Translations under genes and position numbers: made by a program | The notes under the pieces: generated by a model | Database searches by the model: none | Seen by the model: only the letters and a program-made list of their open reading frames with translations | What the model was told of the DNA's origin: nothing | Source: Candidatus Micrarchaeota archaeon UBA95 | GTDB taxonomy: Archaea; Micrarchaeota; Micrarchaeia; Norongarragalinales; Norongarragalinaceae | Direction of reading: 5' to 3' | DNA length: 8,821 nt | NCBI GenBank assembly: GCA_002499405.1 | Contig: DALH01000041.1 | Location: forward strand, 1 to 8,821 | Shown: in pieces, positions 1-6,345 of the stretch | Layout of the letters: each line of letters starts with the position of its first letter | Numbering within the stretch: the stretch's first letter is position 1

Positions 1-760
<760 letters not shown>

Positions 761-830
761 CGTCGACCACAATTTCAAGGAATCAGCTGGAATAAATTTA
801 CTTCGGTTTTTATCACTCAAATCTGCGTCG

Positions 831-885
831 CATTCAAATGAGAACGGTTCCCCGGGAAGCGAACCTTGAAAACTTTGTTTGAATG
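831..885 (-). repeat. Inverted repeat in the rRNA leader
   Basis: CATTCAAA at 831-838 and TTTGAATG at 878-885 are exact inverted copies separated by 39 bases. Inside lies a second small stem, GGTTC (846-850) with GAACC (861-865). In the transcript this could fold as a stem with an inner hairpin. It may be a processing or antitermination structure, but no known archaeal box sequence is recognised in it. Confidence 0.4.
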
Positions 886-957
886 TCCATCCCCGTTGCA
901 GCGGAATAAAACCGGTCATCGCATAAATGCTGTGGTCTGCCGAGACTGCAACTATTC

Positions 958-987
958 AAAAAATACGCGCGATTCCTGAGAATCGCG
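958..987 (-). terminator. Hairpin followed by T-run at start of rRNA leader
   Basis: CGCGATTC (968-975) and GAATCGCG (980-987) form a perfect 8-base-pair stem with a 4-base loop. Read on the minus strand it is followed after four bases by six Ts (963-958). This looks like an intrinsic terminator. It could stop readthrough from the methyltransferase gene upstream, but it lies just downstream of the inferred rRNA promoter, so it could instead act on rRNA transcription itself or simply mark the 5' end of the leader. Archaeal termination depends mainly on T-runs, so the function is uncertain. Confidence 0.35.
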
Positions 988-1010
988 TGCCTTATTATAG
1001 CGGGGTTCAA

Positions 1011-1022
1011 CCTTTATAAAAC
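1011..1022 (-). promoter_or_regulatory. Probable rRNA promoter TATA box
   Basis: On the minus strand this reads GTTTTATAAAGG, close to the archaeal TATA consensus TTTATAAA. Archaeal transcription starts about 25 bases downstream, which puts the start near 990, just before the leader hairpin. A second, weaker candidate, CTATAATAAG at about 1001-992, would start near 970, inside the hairpin. A strong TATA box is expected for an rRNA gene, and this is the best one between the methyltransferase and 16S. Confidence 0.55.
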
Positions 1023-1227
1023 ATTCGTTTTCAGTTCTCGCCCCAGCGCACCCCTTTCCACCCAAAGAAGCCGCGAGACGCCCCAGTTTTCAAACCGCGC
1101 AGTTCCCGAATTCATTTAAAAACAAACTAGCCTAAGCGGCTTTGCTCCTAAATTCCAATCAACCCCGGTTAGTTTTAATAAGCGTCCGAAACTCCAAATT
1201 TAGAGCATCATGTCTTAATAATTCAGT
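1023..1227. other. Gene-free spacer between rRNA promoter and methyltransferase
   Basis: About 205 bases, generally AT-rich, with no credible open reading frame on either strand. It holds the left copy of a direct repeat (1141-1156) that recurs just upstream of the methyltransferase gene. It also has a loose inverted match between GCTCCTAAATT (1144-1154) and AATTTAGAGC (about 1197-1206), with one base inserted. No tRNA or obvious structured RNA is seen. Confidence 0.5.
1141..1156 (+). repeat. Direct repeat, left copy, flanking methyltransferase
   Basis: TTTGCTCCTAAATTCC matches TTTGCTCCTAATTCC at 3743-3757, with the first 11 bases identical and then one extra A. The two copies lie in the spacers on either side of the methyltransferase gene, in the same orientation. 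They could be a target-site duplication or remnants of an attachment site; chance similarity in AT-rich spacers is the alternative. Confidence 0.4.
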
Positions 1228-3690
1228 CTAATCAAAATGATTTAAGTTCATCTGTTTTTCTCCCGTGTTTTCTCTTGGCATCTTAGCAACTTCATCTAGT
1301 TCGCTTGCGTTGAATGTTTTCCTAGCCCCACCGACCAGTTTTTTCAAGTCAGCATAGCGAATAAAGTTCCACTTTGTTTTTTTGATTGTTTCAGCAAGGA
1401 TTGGTTCCTGAAGCTTCCTGAACAGGAATTTTTCTCTTTCTTTGGGTATTACAATGAACCGTTTGGGCTTGAGTTGTTCCGGGATATTAGAGCCCCGTAT
1501 GATGGCCTCCGAAATTCCAGTAGTGTTCTCGACCTCAAACTCATATCGTATCCTTCCATCCTCTAGCCACAAGACGTCAATTTGTTTTATCCTCTCCAGG
1601 CTGAGGCTATCCTGCGGAACAAAACGGAACACAGGTATGCGGTCGCATATTTCAGATAACGGCTTGTTTTTGACCTTAGACTTTTGCTCTTGAGAACCTA
1701 TCCACACCTTGAAGCCCGCTTTTTTTCCAAGTTCGGCAAGGTGGTAAATCATAAGATTATGGATGGTATCTCTCTGGATTTTCTGTTGTTCTGGCTTCAA
1801 ACGCCATTTTCCGTCTGACGTCTTAACCGAATATTCTTCTAGTATTGAATTGATGTCCGCAGTGTCTGGTGTTAGTGCGTTTGGGAATTGGATGAAAATT
1901 TCTTGTAATATGTCATCAAATGATGCCTTAACTTTCCTATCCAGGACTTGTAGTATAGTTTTTCCAACCCGCTCACTTAGGGCAGGAGTTGAAAAATTGG
2001 TATAGTCCCGTCCTTTTAGCCACCAGGCTTTGCCGGTAGTTTTGCCTTTTGCATCCTTAATATTTTTGAGCTCAAATTCTTTGCCTATGTGCTCTTTGAG
2101 GACATCCTCTACATTTTTTGCACCGATTGGAACGTTCCGACCGCCTTTCAACTCTACCATTATTCCATTTAGGATGCGTTGGTAGATTGTTGGCTCGCCA
2201 CGTTCCTCTATAATGCCTTTTGCGGCCATGACAACTTCTCGTTCATATGTTTCCTTATCCATAGCTCTTTCGGAGAGCAATTTTTCTACATCGGGCTTCC
2301 TAAAGCGAATATAATAATCTCCAACTGCCGAACCGTACGGTTGTAAGAGTCCCTTTGCCGAAGCTCTTGCTGGAGGCTGATAAACAATTTTCTCCAAGTC
2401 AAAACCGTTGAGAATAACCGCCTTGATGATTGAATTCCACACCGCAATCTCGGTGCTATGAAAAGTCAAAGTTAGATATTTTCCGGGTTTTAGCACTTGA
2501 TACATTTCTCTAAAAGCAGATTTGAGCATCTTGTGGTAGTAGTCAAAGTCCTTTTCCTGCTGGCTGTTTATGGTTATCTCGTCTGCGTAATCTAAGTCCA
2601 TCCCGAGCCAAGAAGCCCAAAGCGTGCTCAATTCAAAATATTGAACTGCGCCGCCATAGGGCGGGTCTGTAAAGATGTAATCGACAGAGTTTTTTGGGAC
2701 TATTTTGTTTAATTCAAGTGCGTTTGCAGTTTCGAAAAGGATGTTCGCGCCATCGTTCAACTCCTCAAAAGTCTTCGCTTTTTTGTAAATTGTTATTTGA
2801 TTAGCTGCATCTTCCTTTCCCTTTAGGACGCCCTGCTTGCCCAAGACCGCACTCTCAAACAGCATCCAGACATTAGACTCCATGTATACCGGGGGCGTCC
2901 AATAGCTTTGAAGTGCCCAAAACGAGCTAAACTGTCTCGTTGGACGAACTGGTGTCATATTGCTGGCTAAATGCACCATTGATGTAAAAGCAAACTTGAA
3001 GACGTTTTGAAGTTTCTTATTTTCAATTTTTTCAATCTCATCGAACAGTATCGATAGAGAATAAAGATTTCTCTTGGTGAATAACTCGGCAATAGTTTCT
3101 TTGCCCTCTCTTTTCATGAATTTGTTGCCGTTGTAAGCTAATCCGCTTTGGGGATAGTGTTTTGGTTTTAACACTTCTGCCTCTTTGATTTTTTTGAGGT
3201 CAAAGTTATCAACATCCTTTCCTCTCTTTATGTTGCAAGAATCGCACTCGAACATTACCTTGTTTGGTTTGTCTTTTTCCCAGTGCAGGCAAATAGCGAC
3301 GACCTTTTTGCCACACTTGGGGCATTTGGTTTCATACAGGTCGTTGATGTGATCTTTCAACTTGGCCTCAAGCTTACTGAACTCTGCCTCAATTTCCCGA
3401 GGGCTTATTTGGCTCAGCGTATTTTCAATCAAGAAAGCTGACATCGGATTTAGGTCTATTGAAACTGCTTTTCGTCCTGCCTTTATAGCTTCCATAGCAG
3501 TAACGCCGGAACCACCGAAGGGGTCGAGAACTATTTCCCCCTCCTTTGAGTAATGTTTTATGTAATCGGCAACCACGTTGTGGGGTTTTCTTGCCCAGTA
3601 TTTGTGAATAAGATACATAGGGGTGTGGGCTTGAGCGATGATGGCGTAGTCAATATTTTGGATTGTGTCCTTTTTTGTCACATAAACCAC
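1228..3690 (-). CDS. DNA methyltransferase with zinc ribbon and C-terminal nuclease-like region
   Basis: Predicted DNA amino-methyltransferase (adenine N6 or cytosine N4) using S-adenosylmethionine, 820 residues. The SAM-binding motif I is DPFGGSG (residues 56-62), preceded by HKYWARKP (29-36) and followed by the acidic SIDLNP segment (77-82). The catalytic motif is DPPY (342-345). Between them lies a zinc ribbon, CPKC (123-126) and CDSC (149-152), as in the COG1743-type zinc-ribbon adenine methylases. Motif I precedes DPPY, which is not the beta-class order. The C-terminal part carries D705 in IDVLW and E719-x-E721 in FEVEN, resembling a PD-(D/E)XK nuclease core with an ExE variant like that of BamHI, so the protein may both modify and cut DNA. 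The start is GTG at 3690; another GTG lies at 3681. No Shine-Dalgarno sequence is seen. No partner restriction or specificity gene lies nearby. The gene is AT-richer than its neighbours (18 G+C of 60 bases at 3001-3060) and is flanked by direct repeats, suggesting transfer. Methyltransferase is nearly certain; the nuclease call is tentative. Confidence 0.9.
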   Translation of the reverse strand: MVYVTKKDTIQNIDYAIIAQAHTPMYLIHKYWARKPHNVVADYIKHYSKEGEIVLDPFGGSGVTAMEAIKAGRKAVSIDLNPMSAFLIENTLSQISPREIEAEFSKLEAKLKDHINDLYETKCPKCGKKVVAICLHWEKDKPNKVMFECDSCNIKRGKDVDNFDLKKIKEAEVLKPKHYPQSGLAYNGNKFMKREGKETIAELFTKRNLYSLSILFDEIEKIENKKLQNVFKFAFTSMVHLASNMTPVRPTRQFSSFWALQSYWTPPVYMESNVWMLFESAVLGKQGVLKGKEDAANQITIYKKAKTFEELNDGANILFETANALELNKIVPKNSVDYIFTDPPYGGAVQYFELSTLWASWLGMDLDYADEITINSQQEKDFDYYHKMLKSAFREMYQVLKPGKYLTLTFHSTEIAVWNSIIKAVILNGFDLEKIVYQPPARASAKGLLQPYGSAVGDYYIRFRKPDVEKLLSERAMDKETYEREVVMAAKGIIEERGEPTIYQRILNGIMVELKGGRNVPIGAKNVEDVLKEHIGKEFELKNIKDAKGKTTGKAWWLKGRDYTNFSTPALSERVGKTILQVLDRKVKASFDDILQEIFIQFPNALTPDTADINSILEEYSVKTSDGKWRLKPEQQKIQRDTIHNLMIYHLAELGKKAGFKVWIGSQEQKSKVKNKPLSEICDRIPVFRFVPQDSLSLERIKQIDVLWLEDGRIRYEFEVENTTGISEAIIRGSNIPEQLKPKRFIVIPKEREKFLFRKLQEPILAETIKKTKWNFIRYADLKKLVGGARKTFNASELDEVAKMPRENTGEKQMNLNHFD

Positions 3691-3742
3691 AACTTCAAAA
3701 ATTTTAAGTTAGTATTAACTTTAAGGTTATGCTTGTTTTTAA

Positions 3743-3757
3743 TTTGCTCCTAATTCC
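3743..3757 (+). repeat. Direct repeat, right copy, flanking methyltransferase
   Basis: TTTGCTCCTAATTCC is the partner of the copy at 1141-1156. It lies 53 bases upstream of the methyltransferase start codon and 36 bases beyond the end of the 42-residue gene. The interval between the two copies contains only the methyltransferase gene and its immediate flanks. Confidence 0.4.
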
Positions 3758-3792
3758 GCCATGTTGGGGCAAGATTTAGGCAAGTATACCTC

Positions 3793-3921
3793 TCATTCCA
3801 CCAGAACGATTCCGGAACCCGGCTTGTTTGGAGGGATGCGCTTTTTTCCGGATTTGCTTTGTTGCGGGCCCGGCTTGAATTTGAGGAAGTCGTTGAATGC
3901 TTTAAACGCTTTTTCCAGCAT
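3793..3921 (-). CDS. 42-residue basic microprotein, last gene of ABCE1 operon
   Basis: A short reading frame from ATG at 3921 to TGA at 3793 encodes 42 residues beginning MLEKAFKAFNDFLKF and ending GSGIVLVE. Nothing is recognised in it. The first 16 residues could form an amphipathic helix. The rest is rich in Lys, Gly and Pro (PGPQQSKSGKKRIPPNKPG), giving a clear net positive charge, as seen in small RNA- or ribosome-binding proteins, although that role is inference. It starts 7 bases after the stop of the 80-residue membrane protein, separated by a run of A bases, so it is likely translated from the same message. GAGTGA upstream is at best a weak ribosome-binding site. Its G+C-rich codons match the ABCE1 operon rather than the AT-rich methyltransferase beyond. 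It may have been missed by length-limited gene finders. Confidence 0.55.
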   Translation of the reverse strand: MLEKAFKAFNDFLKFKPGPQQSKSGKKRIPPNKPGSGIVLVE

Positions 3922-3928
3922 TTTTTTT

Positions 3929-4171
3929 TCACTCGTATTTTTTCTTGAACGTAAACTTGTTTTGCAGCCAGTTGACCGCTTTTTTTGTTTCGTCGTAGTT
4001 CGCCAATTTCCAGACGTTGAACGCCAGCATGGGGGTGATTAGGATTATTATCAGGGTTCGCAACAGGGTTTCGGGGTATGCTTCCCGTGGCACGAACAAG
4101 CATATTGCCGCCATGACTGCGAACGCCGCCAGCCAAACGCATAAAAAAATTTTGATTAGTTTTTTGTTCAT
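3929..4171 (-). CDS. 80-residue two-helix membrane protein
   Basis: Small integral membrane protein of unknown function. Two hydrophobic stretches, about residues 5-27 and 36-56, are joined by a short loop (VPREAYPET). The C-terminal tail (57-80) is charged and ends in FKKKYE. The N terminus MNKK and the Lys-rich tail suggest both ends face the cytoplasm. The ATG at 4171 overlaps the TGA of ABCE1 in an ATGA arrangement, so translation is probably coupled to ABCE1. That coupling is the only hint of role: perhaps a membrane link for ribosome recycling, but no family evidence supports it. A longer frame across the same bases at 3750-4142 has shadow-like composition and was rejected. Confidence 0.75.
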   Translation of the reverse strand: MNKKLIKIFLCVWLAAFAVMAAICLFVPREAYPETLLRTLIIILITPMLAFNVWKLANYDETKKAVNWLQNKFTFKKKYE

Positions 4172-5817
4172 CTTGTTTCCACGAATTCCCCGCTCTTTTT
4201 GAGTGCGGCGTCCTTCTGGCTTCCCGCCTTGTTCAACTTCAAGCGTTTGGTGGGGGGGTCGCGGCGGTAAGTCAAATCAAATTTTTTGAGGAGGAGGCGC
4301 ACGCCTTCGTCCTTGTGGTAAATGCCTTTTACTTCGCCGCGTTCCGCGGGTTCGCCGTCCATCACGATCAAGCGGTCAACAGTGTTCAACAAGAATTCCA
4401 GGTCGTGGTCCACTACGAGAACGGCTTTGCCTTCCTTTGCTTTTTCGCGCAGCATTTTTGACAACGAAATGCGTGCCTTCACGTCAAGCATGTTGGTGGG
4501 CTCATCTAACACGTAAACGTTGTGTTTTTCCGAGGAGAGGCATTCGAAGACGCGGATTTTCTGGAGTTCGCCGCCGCTCAAGTCATTCAATTTGTAATAC
4601 TCAAGTTGCTTGAGCCCCATGTCTTCCACGAATATCTGAGTGAACGGCGAGTCAGTGCGCATGTATTTGGCGGCGAGGAAGTCGCCGCGTTCCAGGATTT
4701 GGGGCTTGAGTATGAGGTTGTCGGGGTCCTGCGAGCAGTATTCCTTGATTAAGGTGGTTTTGCCGATTCCGTTGGGGCCGGCCACGCCCACGATTTCGCC
4801 TTGATGGAGAGTAAGGGAGTGCTTGTTTTCCACGGTGAACGACTCGAATTTTACGCGGGCGGGTTGCAAAACGTATAATTCGTCTCCGAGTTTTTCCTCG
4901 TTGTACGACTTGTATTTTATGGGTTGGCTGCGGAACTTCACGTTTTCGGGGGCGATGAATCCTTCCAGGAACATGTTGATTGCGCGGTCGGTTGCATAGG
5001 ACTGGGACACGGAGCCGAAGGCGCCGTTCACGCCGTAGAGGAGGTAAGCGTTTTCGGATACGTAGGAGAGCAGAGAGATGTCGTGGTCTATGAGCAACAC
5101 GTTTTTGTTCGAGAATTTTTCCTTCAAGTAGTTTATGAGGCGGATGCGGTAAACGTAGTCCAGGAACGCGAAGGGCTCGTCCAAGACAAATGCCTGCTCG
5201 TCCTGCATGAGGGTCGCCGCGACAACCACTTTTTGGAGTTCGCCGCCGCTCAAGTGCTTGAACTCGCGGTTCCAGACCTTGTCCAAGTCAAAGAGTTTTT
5301 TGAGTTCGTTGAGCTGGCCGTCATCAATTTTTTCCAGTAACTCGTTAACCTTTCCCTTGACGCCGGCGTGAAGCTCCTGGGGCTTGAAGGCGATGCCGTG
5401 TTCCTGTTTGTAGTATTCCCTGAGTTCGGCGGTGGGCAGGTTTTGGGGCGTGAGGGCGCCGGACAAGAGTTTTGCGTTCGTGCTTTTTCCGCAGCCGTTC
5501 TCACCTATCATCGCGGTAACGCCTTTCCGCGGGAGGGCGAGGCCGTACAACTTGAAGGAGTTCGCCCCATAGGAGTAAACCAGTTTTTCGGGGTCGGGCG
5601 CCGCGTTCTTGATTATCGTGATTGCGTGGAACGGGCACTTCTTTACGCAGATGCCGCACCCCGTGCAAAGGTTTTCGTCTATTCGCACGATTTCTTCGAC
5701 GACAACGCATTCCTGGCGCAGTTTGTTCACGGGGCAGTTGGCGGCGCACTCGTGGCCGCACCGGTCGGGGGCGCACAATTTCTTGTCTATTACTGCGAGA
5801 CGGTTGTTCACTTTCAT
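4168..5817 (-). CDS. ABCE1 ribosome-recycling ATPase (RNase L inhibitor homologue)
   Basis: ABCE1 (Rli1) splits ribosomes into subunits after termination, working with aRF1 or aPelota, using two ATPase sites and an N-terminal iron-sulfur domain. Residue numbers here count from a GTG one codon upstream (5820). Two [4Fe-4S] motifs are intact: C16, C21, C25, C29 and C52, C55, C58, C62. The first ATPase domain has Walker A GENGCGKS (106-113), signature LSGGELQ (190-196), DEP (214-216) and H246. The second has GPNGIGKTT (348-356), LSGGELQ (414-420), DEP (439-441) and H472. The hinge-like ENVKFR and the C-terminal DLTYRRDPPTKRLKLNKAGS match the family. At about 549 residues it is some 40-50 shorter than usual, mainly between Walker A and the Q-loop of the first domain, where ABCE1 normally carries its extra helix-loop-helix, and again before the second signature. 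ATG at 5817 is preferred because its A is shared with the stop of the upstream gene (TGATG). Confidence 0.95.
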   Translation of the reverse strand: MKVNNRLAVIDKKLCAPDRCGHECAANCPVNKLRQECVVVEEIVRIDENLCTGCGICVKKCPFHAITIIKNAAPDPEKLVYSYGANSFKLYGLALPRKGVTAMIGENGCGKSTNAKLLSGALTPQNLPTAELREYYKQEHGIAFKPQELHAGVKGKVNELLEKIDDGQLNELKKLFDLDKVWNREFKHLSGGELQKVVVAATLMQDEQAFVLDEPFAFLDYVYRIRLINYLKEKFSNKNVLLIDHDISLLSYVSENAYLLYGVNGAFGSVSQSYATDRAINMFLEGFIAPENVKFRSQPIKYKSYNEEKLGDELYVLQPARVKFESFTVENKHSLTLHQGEIVGVAGPNGIGKTTLIKEYCSQDPDNLILKPQILERGDFLAAKYMRTDSPFTQIFVEDMGLKQLEYYKLNDLSGGELQKIRVFECLSSEKHNVYVLDEPTNMLDVKARISLSKMLREKAKEGKAVLVVDHDLEFLLNTVDRLIVMDGEPAERGEVKGIYHKDEGVRLLLKKFDLTYRRDPPTKRLKLNKAGSQKDAALKKSGEFVETR

Positions 5818-6317
5818 CACGCTACCCGTTTCGGGCGTTCGGGTGTTCTGGCAACTGCCCCCTTCCTCTCAAGGATTTTGTCGAGTATTTTGATTGCAGT
5901 GCGGTCCGATATGTTGCGGGCGTTTACCTCGCCTATTCTTTTTCCGGTTGCTTCCTCGATTATCCGCCGGTGTTCCTTTTTTACCTTTATTTTTGCGTAA
6001 GGGTAGCCGAGGATGGTGCTGACCACCCTCAACAAGACGTTTGGTTTCTTGACGATTAGTTTTTGGTCTATGGTGTATTGCAGGAATGGTTTCCTTTTTT
6101 GTATGGCGGTTATGAAGAAGCGCGCCTTCGCGGTTTCGGGTACGCCTTCGTCGAACATTCCGTAAACGTGTTCCGGGGTTCCGCGGTAGTGCTTTATCCC
6201 GAATCCAAGGGTTGGGCGGCCGTTGAAGTGATAGTTGGGTTTCAGGTGCCCGGACTCGATTACGCCTTCGGCTAGGGAATCGTATGGGCCCCGCCGCATT
6301 GCCTCTTTTCCAGCCAT
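5817..6317 (-). CDS. Basic 166-residue protein, possible degenerate LAGLIDADG domain
   Basis: No confident family assignment. The segment from residue 15, LAEGVIESGHL, followed by a spacer, NGRPTLGFGIKHY (32-44) and then QKRKPFLQYTIDQKLIVKK (73-91) and VLLRVVSTILGY (94-105), resembles a single LAGLIDADG unit: helix motif, beta strands, an 'IxQK' strand and a leucine-rich helix ending in LGY. If aligned with G18-V-I-E21, the second acidic residue of LAGLIDADG, the metal-binding catalytic one, is glycine (G23), so it would be nuclease-dead and could serve as a nucleic-acid-binding protein. The tail is strongly basic and ends RPKRVA. It is the first gene after a probable promoter and runs into ABCE1 with a TGATG junction, so a role with RNA or ribosomes is possible but inferred. 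ATG at 6317 is chosen because the TATA box lies about 22 bases upstream, which would make it leaderless. Confidence 0.75.
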   Translation of the reverse strand: MAGKEAMRRGPYDSLAEGVIESGHLKPNYHFNGRPTLGFGIKHYRGTPEHVYGMFDEGVPETAKARFFITAIQKRKPFLQYTIDQKLIVKKPNVLLRVVSTILGYPYAKIKVKKEHRRIIEEATGKRIGEVNARNISDRTAIKILDKILERKGAVARTPERPKRVA

Positions 6318-6332
6318 GCACTAGTTTGGGGG

Positions 6333-6345
6333 TTTTAATTATAAG
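6333..6345 (-). promoter_or_regulatory. Probable TATA box for the ABCE1 operon
   Basis: On the minus strand CTTATAATTAAAA lies about 22 bases upstream of the ATG at 6317, and it overlaps the TAA stop of the M24 peptidase gene. At archaeal spacing, transcription would start at or very near the ATG, giving a leaderless message. This would let the 166-residue protein, ABCE1 and the two small genes be expressed separately from the peptidase pair upstream. Confidence 0.5.

Larger units (their letters stand above)
761..990 (-). other. 16S rRNA leader (pre-rRNA 5' external spacer)
   Basis: About 230 bases lie between the inferred transcription start near 990 and the 5' end of 16S. No credible coding sequence is seen; the open frames here run into the rRNA gene and lack any family resemblance. 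The leader contains an 8-base inverted repeat (831-838 with 878-885) enclosing a smaller hairpin, and a hairpin plus T-run at its very start. In Archaea the leader normally pairs with the sequence after 16S to form the processing stem, but that partner is outside the window, so the stem cannot be checked here. Confidence 0.6.

Noticed and set aside
3699..3720. A promoter immediately before the methyltransferase (CTTAAAGTTA or TTAAAATTTTT)
   Set aside because: Several AT-rich stretches fit equally badly and none has a clear TATA match at a decisive distance.
3750..4142. A 130-residue minus-strand frame overlapping the 80- and 42-residue genes
   Set aside because: Its composition is that of a shifted reading frame, rich in Arg, Asn and Ser with no domain. 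The 80-residue frame has clear membrane helices and an ATGA junction with ABCE1.
5368..6000. A 210-residue plus-strand frame opposite ABCE1 and the 166-residue gene
   Set aside because: It is antisense to conserved coding sequence, has no recognisable motif, and crosses a gene junction.
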